Below are positions 8,981-20,642 of a stretch of 64,000 nt of DNA, in pieces (positions within the stretch are counted from its first letter, which is position 1; the number at the start of each line of letters is the position of its first letter). This DNA comes from Buxus sempervirens (Eukaryota; Streptophyta; Magnoliopsida; Buxales; Buxaceae), in NCBI GenBank assembly GCA_947561395.2, contig OX387183.1, positions 37,368,901 to 37,432,900 of the forward strand. Reading direction: 5' to 3'. Under the pieces are notes generated by a model. That model was not told the origin of the DNA. It worked only from the letters and a program-made list of their open reading frames with translations, and did not search any database. The position numbers and the translations under genes were made by a program.

Positions 8981-11900
8981 TGTAAGCACCTCATTTTTGC
9001 ACCCACAGGAGTGCCGAAAATGAAAACCCTAGATGAAAAAGTCAAACCCTAAGGGGCAAAATTTTGACTTTTTGATCAAGTGATAATTGGCCACCTTGCT
9101 TTATTTCAATGGATAGATAATCCCGGCACAGTTCCAATGCAACCGAGTTTGCGGAAATTGGAGCCCAGATGAAGGATTTATGCGCCGGTCAAACTTGAGG
9201 GGAAGCAAAAATGGACTTTCTGCTAAAACCCGAATCAGCAGCTTAGCCCTGCCCCATTAAATAGAGGACTCCGATACGGTTCTAACGCAACTGAGGCCCA
9301 AATCGGAGTTCGGATGAAGAAGATATGAGCAGTTGAAGTTCTAGGGCAGCAATGCCGGAAATTGCATACGTGGCAAAAGAACTGCACATGTGGCGGGAAA
9401 CGCAGATAAATATCTCAAGGATTAATCCGTAAATATCCAAAATATTCAAAATATCTCAGGGATTGAACTGAAAATGCGTAGGCGCAATCTGCGATTATCT
9501 TAGGTGTCAAATCGATCAAATCGGTCAAATCCGGGGGGCAATCTGTAAATATCAAAATTTCACCTTTTTGATCCGACAAAATATGCTGGATATAAACAAA
9601 TTTGTTCATATCCGACATAATATGCCAGATACAAAAAATCTTCACCTAAATCTTGTCAGATTTTCCAACAGATTTTCAGCGGCATTAAATTTTTGAAATC
9701 ATTGTGTTTTTATCCGACATTTTATGTCGGATACAAAGAAACTTCAGTGTATTTGGCCTCCATGGCCGGATACATGCAACTTATAGTGTATCCGGCCATC
9801 AAGGCCCGATACAAACTTGTGTCTATAAAAGGGCAACAGCTGCCCATTTCCAGGGTTGGCTGCCCATTTGCTGGTTTCCCCTCTTCTCCGCCTTTTTTCC
9901 TGCTTCAAAATCCTTCCCCTTCCTTGCCTCCCAAGTCCCTAAAACTCCACCTAGAGTCCATCCTACCCTTCTTTATCTTCTTCTTCTTCACTTGAGCTTG
10001 GAAGGAGAACAAAGGTTGGTGTTCTTGGTGCCAAAAGAGGGAGTTCCAGCTACTTCCTTGCTTTGAGGAGGTTCAACACATCATACTAGGGTTCATTAAC
10101 GCCAAGGTATTGTCCCTTACTACTAGTTGTTTCACATATATGAATATGAGTTGATTTCAAGCATGTTTTAGGATTCTTGTATTTCTTGTTTGGAAGGTAT
10201 CTTTTAACATGACTTATGTATCTTCTTCTCATTTCCTTCACATATGATTCTTCCCATGGTAAAGGGAGTGCGTATGGCTCCAAGGGAGGGGGTGGTCCCA
10301 TTTTCTTTAAGCATGGTTTAAAGGTCTTTATGGTGTCACATTGTTAGTGATTGCTCCATTCGAATGGGGGAGGGTTGTTCCCCCTTTGTTTGATCATCTA
10401 TTGTACCCCATCTTAACTATCCCCTCTTTCCCTTCTTCTAATAGCCTTGCTTGGGTGATTGTGGTTTTTTTTGAGCATGTAAATGGTGATAGGGTAGGTT
10501 GTTTTGTGCTAGATCATAGGGGTGTATGTATGGTGGATGTGTGCTCCTTAAGTGTCTTCATGTTAAGTCCCTTTAGCTATTTGTAAGTAGTATGCATGCT
10601 CTCCTTTACAACCATGTTCACACATGAAGCATGCTCACTTGCACACACACTTTTGTTTCATGCACAAAAATCTATAAAAATGCGTGTGTTTCTCATGGTT
10701 TAAGAATATGCATATTAGGTTTAGTTGCTTGGTTCCTTTTGTCCTGTGAGTGGGTTGATATGTAAGATGTGAAGAACCAAGACAGGGACAAGTAGTTCCC
10801 TGTCCCATTGTCGAGCCCTCCAAGAAGCCTAGAAGCTTGGCCCCCTTTGAAAGTCCGGAAAAACCTATTCTGTGTGTTGATCCGACAACTCAGGTCGGAT
10901 CAACAAGGCCTCGTTTGTAGCTTGCCAGGGATGTCGGCTACACTGATTTTTATGTGTAGCCGACATCACAAGTCGGCTACATATGCTCTAGTGTGTAGCC
11001 AACAACTCAGGTCGGCTACACTGTGAAATTCCAATTTTGTTCTTTTTTCTTAATTTTATGTTATTCTCATGTTTTTTTCTTTTGATCAAACAGATGAACC
11101 GGTTGGGTTTCCGGGTCGCCCGGAAACCCAAAATGGGACTGAGACCATTCCGGTCCAATTTGGTACGTGGTGGGCTTTCCAACGGGGCCCATCAAGCCCG
11201 ACCAACCCACTAGCATGTAAATAAGCTAACCAAATCAATTAAGTGGGCCAGACCTTTCGAGGCCCACCCAAAGCCCAAAAAGGAAGCATACAGGCTTAGT
11301 TTAAGTTGTGGTTTGGACGAGACAGCGGCCAGGGCCTACCAGGCTCGCCAAGCCCATTAACCAAATCTGAAGGGTCAAAACCCTAATTCCCTAGGCAAAG
11401 GGCCCCAAGCCCAAAGCCTAGCCCGTTTTGGCATGGATTAAGCAAGATAATTTAAAATACTTGGCATCCATTGTGAGGCCCGCCCAGGGGCCCACAAATC
11501 AATCCAAACCCGCTTTGCATGAAAATCAATTTAATCTTAAACTTGAACTTTCAATAAAACCAATTCATTGAACCAAAGCCCAAAGGGCCTCCTAGGCTTA
11601 GACTGAGGCCCAACCAGGGGACATGTGGGCTCAACCAAGCCCACCAAGGAATCCGTGGGCCTTCCAATGAGGCCCGCCCAACCAGACCCATCTCACTTTA
11701 AGCTAAAAGATAAAATCAACCAAAAGGGGGACCCACACCACTTTGGCGATCCCCAAAAAACTCAATAAAATGTGCATGTTGGAATAGGAATCGGGGTGAG
11801 TAGACTAGAGTTGACTCAAACCAGGAAACCCATGGGACCCGTTAATCGATGGGCGAACTGAGGTGTCTACGGACTTCCCCAGACTTTAACCGAGACCTTG

Positions 11901-12058
11901 CTTAAAATCTTTAGCCACAGCTTAATAGAAAAACTTAGGCACCTAGGTGTCTGCCTGCACCCCATCAGGCAGTGGCGACTCCAATTTCCCGAATTACCCA
12001 TCCGGAGGCACGCACTCTCACGTGCACCTCGTGGTGCAATGTTTCCAACATGTGCACA
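8981..12058 (+). mobile_element. Ogre-like solo LTR, perfect target duplication CGGGC
   Basis: It begins TGTAAGCACCTCATTTTTGC and ends ACATGTGCACA. CGGGC flanks both sides (8976-8980 and 12059-12063), and the interrupted LTR outside joins cleanly across it. Inside are two 148-bp-spaced 5' modules (9130 and 9278), a word array of the ATCCGACA/TGTCGGAT type (9565-9820), TATA box TCTATAAAAGGGC (9824), CCAAGGTATTG (10102), a second word array of the CGACAACTCAGGTCG type (10870-11025), a segment shared with family A (GGGTTTCCGGGTCGCCCGGA, 11105), and the end hairpin plus TGGCGACTCC (11975). At 3078 bp without an internal region it is a solo LTR. Confidence 0.93.
9824..9830 (+). promoter_or_regulatory. 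TATA box of the LTR at 8981
   Basis: TATAAAA in GTCTATAAAAGGGC, directly after the upstream word array. Confidence 0.7.
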
Positions 12059-15044
12059 CGGGCCTTGAGGTAGTTCCTTCATCAAGAAGGCTACTTCCTC
12101 TTGCTTAACAACCAGGGTGGGGAATCTCTTCCCTACCTAAGCACCCTTGAGTTCCAACTCAAAACAATGAGGGAGAGGCCCCAAACCTTCTCCCTCCTTT
12201 CCCTTTTGTTTACATTAAAAAATAGGTTCATTTTTGCTAAAAAAAACAAAGTTTGAAAGCCACTGTGGGTCAACAAAGTGACCCACAGGTGTATTCAAAC
12301 CCATATGGGGTGGGGGACCCTATCTCCCCCTTTGGAAAATTCAATTTTTGAAATTCCGTGTGCAAACTAATATTAATCAACTCATCTTAAGCCAATATCT
12401 TAGAGACCCCTTTTTGGGATTTGGGCCTACCCAAGGCCCAACAATGCCTCCTTGTGGGCCTTCCAACGGGGCGCACACCAATCTTTCTTAACATGAATCC
12501 ATCCCAATGGTGGATTCTAACCAACTTGGACATCCCATGGGCCTCCTCCAAGCTCAAAGTATCCTCTTTAAAAACCTAAACCAACCAAATAAATAATCTT
12601 GCATCCTTAAATCACACCCAAACTAAATAAACCAAATCCAAAAAGGGGTTATCCAATTTAACCCCCAAAAGGGACTTGGGCTTACTTTAAGCCCAAATTG
12701 GCATACTTGTGGGCCTTCCAATGGGGCTCACATATCAAACCCACATCATCTTTAAAATAATAAGATAAATTAAATAAAGGGATCCCCACCATAGATGATC
12801 CTACCATGGCTTAAAATTACAAATGCATATCGAATTAGGATTGGGTGAGATAAATCAAAATTGACTCTACCAAATTTTAACCAGGATAACCCATGGAATC
12901 TGTCACCCGACGGGCTAGACTAGGGTGCCTACGGATTTCCCCGGACCGTAACTAAAAATTTAGCCAAAATCTCAAGCTACAGACCACCAAAAGACAAACA
13001 CGAGACACCCAGGTGTTTGCCTGCACCCCATCAGGCAGTGGTGACTCCCATTCCCGAATTTCCCAAAAGGAGGTACGCACTTTTGTGCACCTTGTCATGC
13101 GGCCCGTGGATCAACGTGCATACAACATGAACACCCCCAGCTACACACACCAATCACAATGGCGTTTTAGAGGATTGTGTATGCCTTTTCGTGATTATTG
13201 ATTGCTTATATAATGCTCGTGGTTTGGCCGATCAGACTCCATTCAATAAGCCTTTCAGGCCTTTAATTTGGTCTCCCTCCAATAGGGGATTAAATCAGTT
13301 GCTTCAACAATGATGGGGGATCTCACCCCCACCCCAGAAATCCTGAGCTTGTAAGCTTAGGTGAAGGGAAAAAAGTCCCCATTCCTTTTGGTTTTCAAAT
13401 CGATTTAATCTTGTGTAAACAGCTAAAATTGAATTCAGAAGCCACTTCAGGTCCACTAAATGACCCCCAGTCATTATCAAACCCATGTGGGGGTCCACTG
13501 AGCGACCCCCAGTCATAAATCTCTCTAGAAATTCAGATTTGCATGCTCTCTATGCCAACTGTAAACTCAGAACAGTTTTGGATAAACCGTATGCTGTATA
13601 CGGTTTAGTACATAAAGCTTGCAAATTTGTATTTTTCGTGCTTAAACAAGTTAAAATCAATCTTCACAACAAGTCTTAAAGCCAAAATTTGGGGCCTACG
13701 CTTACTCTAAGCCCAACTTGGCATTCCGTGGACCTTCCAACGGGGTCCACCATTCAAACTCAAATCACTTAAGTTAAAGAAGATAAAATCAAAGCAAAAA
13801 GGAGACATATACCATGCATATGGTCCCCACAAAAAACCAAATCAAGTGAAGTATGCTTGCTTAGGATGGGTGAGGTAAAAATGAGTTGACTCACTAAAGG
13901 TTAGCCAAGGATAACCCATGGGACCCATCTTATGACGGGGCAGATCGAGGTGTCTACGAACTTCCCCAAACCGTAACCGGACCCTTTCCCAAAATCTTGA
14001 TGCGCAGACCACCTAATAGACATCATTTAGGCATCCAAGTGTCTGCCTGCACCCCATCAGGCAGTGGCAACTCCCAACCCTTTAATTCCTCAAATCCGAT
14101 ATCCCGGAGGAATGCCGATCCTTCATGCCTTCATGGGAGTGCGCCGGGCTTCCCCAAAAGAGGGACCAAAATTCCCTTTTGCATCCATGCACCACGGATC
14201 GACGTACGCACAACAGGTTTAACTATTAAACACATTGGTTCTTCAATCCTTCCTACCCCTTTATCTTTTCAACTAAAAAATTTGTTACATGTGCCTAACA
14301 TTCAAAACAACCTCTTGTGTATTAGTCAATTTATATCTCAAAATAATGTTTTCGTTGAATTTGATGCCAACTCAAATTTTTTTTTTTTTTGTTAAGGACA
14401 AAACTACGGACAGATCTTTCATTTGATTGATGGTTCCTTAATTCCAAAATCAAGGCACTTCAGATGGATTGGGGAGGGGAATTTCATTCTCTCAACCCAT
14501 TTTCTATCTCAAGGGATCCAGTATTGGTTATATTGTTCCCATACCCATGAGCAATAGGGTACAATTGAGAGAAAACACAGGCATCTTGTTGAAACTGGCA
14601 TTTCCCTCTTGCACCATTCCTCAGTTACTCTTCCCTGCTATCACCATATGATTACTTGACTCCAAAACCACATCACTAAACCTCGGCTGAACCATGATGG
14701 CTCAGTTAAATTTTCCCTACCTAGTGCTCTTCTAGCTGAATCAACTTGCATTCCTTCCGATTCCATTTGTTTTACAGAAGCTAGCATCAAAATGCAAGGA
14801 GCAGCGTGATGGTATGAACCTTGAATTTGATGCTCACTTGGCAAATAAAACTTGGACCTTTGTCCCATTTGATCTGTCCAAGAACTTACTTGGAAATAAA
14901 TGGATTTTTAGATCCTAAACAAGATCCGTTGGTTCTCTTGAGTACTATAAGGCCCGACTACCAAAGGATCTACTCAACAACCTGGAGGCTGAAGTTAACT
15001 ATGATCATATTATACCGTCATGATTGGCCCATTAATAATGCTTT

Positions 15045-15424
15045 CTCCATGGATATTTGCTCCGAAAGCCCCAAGGCTTATGGAGACTTTGTTAGTTAAG
15101 CATTTAACATCTGGGACCGTAACATTCCACCACGCTTCCGCAGCCGACATCCATGGCGACCCACTCTATCGACATTGACCCGATGGTAGCCCTTTCTCTT
15201 TTGGTGGCTCCACTCACCTATCAATATTCAATAACTTAACACCATGCCAATACATAATACCAAGGCATTTTAATCAAACCTATAGGTTGCCTCTTTCGAG
15301 ACTCTAACTCGGGACGTGGTGGTTGACTCTGATACCATTTATTATGTGCTTAACCATTGCTCCAAAAGCCCCAAAGCTTATGGAGACTTTGTTAGTTAAG
15401 CATTTAACATCTGGGACCGTAACA
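15045..15424 (-). mobile_element. TRIM (miniature terminal-repeat retrotransposon), minus strand
   Basis: About 70 bp at 15056-15124 recur at 15357-15424 as a direct repeat about 95 % alike. Read on the minus strand the repeat starts TGTTACGGTCCCAGATG and ends ...GGTTAAGCACA, and is followed within a few bases by TGGTATCAGAGTCAACC, which fits the initiator-Met tRNA primer site (TGGTATCAGAGC). The other side has a purine-rich GCGTGGTGGAA before the repeat. Terminal repeats, TG..CA ends, primer site and the total length of about 380 bp without coding capacity fit a TRIM. It sits in the reverse transcriptase of the Copia fossil. The left outer edge is uncertain by about 15 bp. Confidence 0.78.
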
Positions 15425-16221
15425 CAACCATCTGGCTTTACTCATCTTCAATACCCAGACCATGTGTGCAAATTGCATAAGGCTATGTATGGGCTCAAAC
15501 AGGCACCTCGACTTTGGTTCTCTCAGCTAAGCTCCAAACTAATTGAATTGGGCTTCTCCAACTCCCAATTTGATGCTTCACTGTTTATTTTTAAAGATTC
15601 AGGAATCACACTATCTATGTTTAAGTTTACATGGATGGATGACATTATCATTATCGGTTCTCCCAGCTAAGCTCCAAACTAATTGAATTGGGCTTCTCCA
15701 ACTCCCAATTTGGTGCTTCACTATTTATTTTTAAAGATTCAGGAATCATACTGTCTATGTTTAAGTTTATGTGGATGACATTATCATTACCGGTTCTAGC
15801 CTTCCAGTTGTGACTAAGCTGATTATCGCTCTTGGAGTTGATTTTCCTGTCAAGAACCTTGGGGATTTGCATTATTTACTTGGCGTTGAGGCTCGTAGAA
15901 CTTCTTCGTGTCTTTGCCTAAACCAATACGTTATTTTATCAACTTGTTGAAGAAAAACATAAATCATGCCATGCCCATTTCATCACCCATGGCATATGGT
16001 AAAATCTAATTTAAGTTTACCGGGCTCTCTTGTGCGGACCTAACACTAAATCGAAGCACACGACCTAATATCTATTATGTGGTCAATAAAGCCTGTTAGT
16101 TCATGGACAATCCAACTGATGCCCATTGGATAACCATCCAGCGCATTCTTCAATACCTCAAGTCTAAAGTAGACCACAACCTCTTCATTCGCCCCACCAA
16201 GCACTTTATCCATCATTCTAT

Positions 16222-16628
16222 TGCGGAATAACACCAATCAAGATAGCAAAATAATAGTAAAAGCATAATGAAAACAAGCGCAAGACAAAACGATTTACGT
16301 GGTTCGGCTTGAAAAGCCTATGTCTACGGGAGAAGAAGATGAGAAGATTCATTAGAATGTGGATTCAAGATAAAAAGCTGCCTCATAGCAGAAACCCTTG
16401 TTTCTCACAAACTTAACTTGCAACCCTAGAAACTCCACCTCCACTATAACTATTACCCCAACAAATTCGGGTCGGAGGCTTTGCCCCAATACCCCTAACG
16501 AGCCCTTCGTAACCCCACCAACGTACCTCCTAGGCAATAGATACTAGGTACTAGTGAAATATAAGATATATGCATTACCCATTTATATTATGATGCCTAG
16601 GTTGGTCACCTTTTGTGGCCAATGTACT
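16222..16628. mobile_element. Unclassified 0.4-kb insertion in the Copia fossil
   Basis: Copia RNase H homology stops near 16222 and resumes near 16630. The DNA between contains TTTACGTGGTTCGGC (about 16291), a motif resembling one common in dispersed plant repeats. I found no clear terminal repeats or target duplication, so the class is open; a short solo LTR is one option. Confidence 0.45.
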
Positions 16629-16773
16629 TTCTTGGAGCTAGCTACCTTGGTCTGATCTAGTGTAGAGGCCGGATTTTGGGCTTTGGCTCACACGAATGCT
16701 GAACTTACATGGCTTCAAACTCTTCTCAAAGAATTCGAAATCAATTTGTCATGTTCTCCAATTCTATGGTATG

Positions 16774-18054
16774 TGTAAACACCCTAATTTTGCACCATAG
16801 AATTGCCCAAGATGCGTACCATGAATCGGAACATATGTGGGCACGCAAATCGAGGTTTATATCTGATCCATATTTTTTAAATAACAAGCCCATAAAAAGT
16901 AAAATTCCAAGCCGATTCTAATGCACCAAACTGTGCTTAAATCAAAGACATCAAATGGTTGAGTTATGAATAAAAAAAATTTAAAAGAGCAGTTTAGCAA
17001 ATTTTGCAAGAATTAAAGGTTAAACTATTGAGTGCCACATGTGCGCCATGGTAGTTGCCATGTGACCAATGTGGCATTAAAACATTGGGCCCTTCCTATT
17101 AAAAGAAATTGAGTTTTCCAATATGGTTGTTGGACAATTTTTAAAAGAAATAATAAAAGTAAAAAAAAATTAAAAAATAAAAAAAGAAAAAAGAATGCCA
17201 AGAGGCAAGATGAGTTGGACGTATGGTCCAACTTATTGCCTCTTGGAAGCTGGGGCTCTCTTGGGACCCTTTGGGATTCTCTTGAGAATGTTGGAAAGAG
17301 AAGTTCCTCTTGGGAACTTACTAAGAAATGATACATAGGCTAAAAATAGTGGGTCTTTTCCAAGACCCAAGAGGGACTCCCTTGGGAGCTGGAGGAGTCT
17401 CTTAAGAGGGGGAGGTCCATGAGAAGAAGGAAAAGAGAATATTGAAAGAGAGGAGACTTAGGAAGAGAGGAGCTCCATTGAGACACCTTCGTAGAAGAGA
17501 ATTCTTAGAGAGGGAGGTTACCATTGGTTGAAGAAAGTGCCCAATTGTCAATAGCATCAGAGCCTAAAACCCCAAAAGTGAAGAGCAACCCATCGAGAGA
17601 GAGGACTGCTGTTCACAACACCAAAGCTCTAGAATCCGGTTTAACGGTAGAATCAGTAGGTATTTTCTTTGTTTTGTTATTGAATAAAGCCAACACTTGC
17701 TTCATTAAAGCTTCTATAAATAGTATACACATGATTGATTAAGGATGTTATATTAGTTTTGAAGTTACTTTCAAAGAGGAAACATGAGGAAGCACAGTCG
17801 ATTTGTGTTGTTTCCTCTTTGCATGATCACATAAAATAGCGAAATCCCATGCTTAATAATGATGTTTTCAAATCCATGTTATATTTCTGGACATTTAAAG
17901 CACTTATGCCATGGTTGTTGAAAGAAAGAGGGATTTAATCCCAGGATGCAAAACATTAAGAAACCAAAAAAAAAAAGAAAGTGTTCGGCAATGGCCGAAC
18001 ATGATTGTGTTCAGCCATTGCCGGACACAACTTAGCTCTTTTTGTTTGTGTTAT
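16774..18054 (+). mobile_element. Ogre-like LTR of a distinct family, 3' end not seen
   Basis: Starts TGTAAACACCCTAATTTTGC after Copia codons and shares its first 190 bp with the inverted piece at 6891-7084. Backbone features: a CCACATGTGCGCC-type segment (17035), a long inverted repeat (17198-17246), a purine-rich leader, GTAGGTATTTTC (17656) and a second word pair with GTGTTCGGCAATGGC (17981) and its near-complement GCCATTGCCGGACAC (18014). The usual Ogre-like end hairpin is absent; a Copia LTR begins at 18055. Confidence 0.7.
17198..17246. promoter_or_regulatory. Inverted repeat with 21-23 bp arms and a 5-bp loop
   Basis: The left arm 17198-17220 (CCAAGAGGCAA...GAGTTGGAC) and the right arm 17226-17246 (GTCCAAC...TTGCCTCTTGG) pair almost fully around GTATG. 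Strong hairpin or cruciform potential in the upstream half of the LTR. Confidence 0.8.
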
Positions 18055-18690
18055 TGTTGGAAATTTTGACAGAAAATGATGACAAAAGTAAATAGGCTGT
18101 GGAACTGATAATTCATTCATTCACTTATGAATGTATTTATACAGAAAAATGTAACAAACTCAACAGAAAAAATCCATAAAAAAAAAAAATTCAACAGAAA
18201 TTCAAATTTTCAGAAGCTTTTTTGCTTCTATTATTCCAGCAAATCTTCAACAGTTCAAACTGTTTTGACTTCTTCAACTTCTAATTTTCTGCAGCAAATT
18301 TAGCACATTTCAACACTCCTGCTTACTAATTTGGCTACATACTCCTTTTTTTTCTCTCTAAAATTCAAACCTTGCTTTTGACAAACCCTTTGTTAGAATG
18401 TCTGCAAGTTGAACACTAGTGCTACAATACACCAGCTTCAACTCACCATTTTTCTGCACTTCCCTGATAAAGTAGTACTTCACCTTGAAGTGCTTGGTTC
18501 TTCGATGAAACACTGGGTTCTATGAAATTGCTATTGCAGCCTGATTATCAACAAATAATTCAGTTGCTTCTTCTTGTGTCAGTCTTAGATCAATCAGGAT
18601 CTTTCTTAACCATATAGCTTGGTTAACTGTAGTAGCTGCTGACACATACTCATCTTCTGCAGTTGACTAAGCAACAACTTCCTGCATTTA
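18055..18690 (-). mobile_element. Copia fragment: RNase H end plus 3' LTR, minus strand
   Basis: On the minus strand 18690-18340 encodes the end of Copia RNase H (AEDEYVSAATTVNQAIWLRK, FVDNQAAIAI, FHRRTKHFKVKYYFIRE, STSVQLADILTKGL). Next to it lies a 261-bp LTR, 18315 to 18055, starting TGTTGAAATG and ending TTTCCAACA. The rest of the element is missing. The coding part has about two breaks. It belongs to a Copia family different from the one at 14213. Confidence 0.85.
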
Positions 18691-18781
18691 AAATTTAGAC
18701 CAAATAGGTTTGCCTTCGGTAGGAAATTTTCCTACTTGGGAACGAGCTTTTACAGGCAGCCAAAGTCAGACAAGTTTTCAG
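18691..18781. other. Short unassigned flank with target duplication TTCAG
   Basis: Nothing recognised except TTCAG at 18777-18781, which matches 45418-45422 and bounds the large Copia element. Confidence 0.6.
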
Positions 18782-19353
18782 TGTTATGTGATTCTTGCCT
18801 ATGTAAAGGTAGGAGACCAACATATTTATGTTTGTCTTTACTTGTCTTGTTGGATAGGAGACTTTGCATCTCCACCCATGTAAAGAATTAATGATGGAAG
18901 CCTTCTGTGACACAGTTGTTAGAAAAGAAGGTGGTAGCGAATTCGGCTATGACGTAGAATTTGTAATAGTGCCACACATTGGAAACGAGTCTTGGCCTTG
19001 CCTATAAATAGAAGGCAAGGCATAAGGTTGAGGACACACAAGAGAGTGCGGGATCTCTTGATAGGTAGAGAGAGAAACAAAAGGGTAGAGAACAAGTATA
19101 AGCTCTTGGGGATTAGGAATAGGGTGTATGAAGGTTCTGAGTTTGGATTTAAACTTGGGGTGATTTTGTTTCTGGTAGAGGTATTATTCTCAAAAAGTGC
19201 AGGTTATTTTCTCCATGGACGTAGGCAGGTTTTTCCCAAACCACGTATATTTTGTCTTCATTACTCTTGCTGTTTTTCTAGTGGGTGTGCGTGTTACTAT
19301 AAATTTGATTACTATATCCATATTTACAGGTGATCTTAGGCACAAATCCAACA
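18782..19353 (+). repeat. 5' LTR of the Copia element
   Basis: 572 bp, TG...CA; homologous to the pieces of the 3' LTR. It contains the TATA box CCTATAAATAGAAGG at 19001-19015 and ends CACAAATCCAACA. A weak primer-site resemblance (ATATTAGAGCTTAAG against TGGTATCAGAGC) follows it. Confidence 0.9.
19003..19010 (+). promoter_or_regulatory. TATA box in the Copia 5' LTR
   Basis: TATAAATA within CCTATAAATAGAAGGCAAGG; the same box is kept in the 3' LTR piece at 26514. Confidence 0.75.
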
Positions 19354-19552
19354 AGAAATATTAGAGCTTAAGATTATTTAAGTGGCTAGTTTTACTGCTT
19401 GAGTGTGTTATCTTAATCAAGTGGCTGGTTTTACCACCCATGGCTGGTTCTACCGCTAGTTTTATTTATAGTGGCCGGTTCTACCACCAATTTATTGATT
19501 AAGTGGTTAGTAATCCGCCCAGACTAATTACTATTCACAGGTATTGTTACCA

Positions 19553-20370
19553 TGTCAGTGAATATCAACAAACAATTTTCTATTGAGCAATTCAATGGAA
19601 ATGACAGTTTTACTCTTTGGCAAAGAAGAGTGGAAGACACCGTTGTTCAATAGGGTCTGGGTAAAGTGTTGAAGGGTTGAGATTCCAAACCAGAAAAAAA
19701 AATGAGTACGGAAGAGTGGGAAGAATTGGAATCAAGTTAGAATTCGCCTCTACATCGCTCATAACATTGTAAATAATGTTATGGATGAAGATTTTGCATC
19801 TGCCTTATGGATCAAGTTAGAATAGCTCTACCTAATCAAGAGCTTGGCCAACAAACTCCATCTGAAGCAAGCAATTATATTGACTGAAGATGGAGGAAGC
19901 CCAGAATCTGATGGAGCACTTGAACTTGTTTAATGGTGTGCTAGATCAAATGTGCAAGGTTGATGTAAAGATCGAGGAAGAAGATAAGGCTCTTTTATTT
20001 CTTACCTCACTTCCAGATTCATATGACAATTTGGTCACCACTTTACTGTATGGTAAAGATACAGTAACTCTAAAATAGATACAAGCAGTGTTATTGTCCC
20101 ATAATACTCATAAAAAATCCATTTATGAGAATGGGCAAGAGTCTACTTTAACTGTTCAGGGGGTGAATCGGAAAAGAAGGCATCAGAAGGTAGATCTGAA
20201 GGAGGCAAGTCAAGATCTTAGGTTAGATGGAGAGACATCCAGTACTACAACTGCAAGGAGTTTAGCCATGTTAAGTGGGATTGTCCTTGGGGAAATTGAA
20301 AAGAGGATAATATCATTGATGGCAATACTGCAATAGTGGTGGGCGTATCTGATGTAGATGTGCTGTAAAG
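19553..20370 (+). pseudogene. Copia gag fossil
   Basis: Encodes a Ty1/Copia-type Gag: start MSVNINKQFSIEQFNGNDSF, the FTLWQRRVED core of the N-terminal domain, a central segment with MEEAQNLMEHLNLFNGV and FLTSLPDSYDNLVTTLLYG typical of the plant UBN2-type Gag, and a zinc-knuckle remnant (NCKEFSHVKWDC) near 20245-20285. Gag would form the shell of the retroelement particle and hold its RNA. The frame has several breaks. No pol follows; the polypurine tract and 3' LTR come within 400 bp. Confidence 0.87.
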
Positions 20371-20642
20371 TCCTGGTTTGTATCATCTGGAAGACCTCGA
20401 TGGATTTTTTGGAAATGAAGTACGCGTAGTTTCTAAGGCTTAGATGATGTTATTCCTGCTGAGGGGGAGGATGAACGAGGTCCCTCTCCAGAATCAAGGG
20501 TTGAAGTTGACTCAGGTGCAACTACACAAGTTCATTGGTTGTATTTGAATTAGGGTAGTCAAGACTGTACTGATTCAGTTTATGTGTAGTTGGTCTATGT
20601 GTAATAACCAATGCTTTTCTTTTGTTTTGTATCCCTACACAG

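Larger units (their letters stand above)
7649..13124 (+). mobile_element. Ogre-like solo LTR, itself interrupted, duplication GCATG/ACATG
   Basis: Starts TGTAAGCACATCATTTTTG and ends GTGCATACA. Flanks are GCATG (7644-7648) and ACATG (13125-13129), a 4/5 match for a 5-bp target duplication. The LTR has the usual plan: a 5' module, two palindromes at 7943-7994, a TATA-like TTTAAATA (8043), CAAGGTAAGC (8319), 'GGCCT..GGGCCTTGAGG' split by a nested LTR, and the end hairpin TGCCTGCACCCCATCAGGCA. Without the nested 3.1 kb it is about 2.4 kb. No internal region is present, so it is a solo LTR. Confidence 0.8.
7085..14212 (+). mobile_element. Ogre-like LTR (C) lacking its 5' part, split by nested LTRs
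   Basis: Two pieces, 7085-7648 and 13125-14212, flank a complete inserted LTR. The left piece has the post-promoter CTTTAAGGTAAGG motif (about 7135). The right piece carries 'CTTTCAGGCC' (13250), a word copy CCGTATGCTGTATACGG (13588-13604), the conserved GGTGTCTACGAACTTCCCC, the hairpin TGTCTGCCTGCACCCCATCA and a PBS-like GGCAGTGGCAACTCC, and ends ...GTACGCACA at 14212. Copia coding resumes directly after with ACAGG, the expected right-hand target duplication. The missing 5' part and the inverted piece beside it show a rearrangement I could not resolve. Confidence 0.65.
14213..16773 (+). pseudogene. Copia-type pol fossil (integrase side, reverse transcriptase, RNase H)
   Basis: In order: the segment before integrase (LLHVPNIQNNLLCISQFI, about 14283-14340), the start of the reverse transcriptase domain (ANKTWTFVPFD near 14843), the mid-part with HKAMYGLKQAPRLWF (15473-15520) and the catalytic-region MDDIIII-like motif (from about 15634), then LGDLHYLLGVEAR (about 15858), and RNase H pieces ending in NAELTWLQTLLKEF (about 16695-16740). 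These are Ty1/Copia pol landmarks in the right order, but much of the coding DNA is missing and there are many breaks, so it is an old, dead copy. A TRIM and an unclassified 400-bp sequence were inserted into it, and Ogre-like LTRs bound it on both sides. Confidence 0.85.

Noticed and set aside
15056-15424. SINE with 68-bp target duplications
   Set aside because: The tRNA-like boxes (TGGTATCAGAGTC) lie where a primer site would, the repeats have TG..CA ends and are far too long for SINE duplications; a TRIM fits better.
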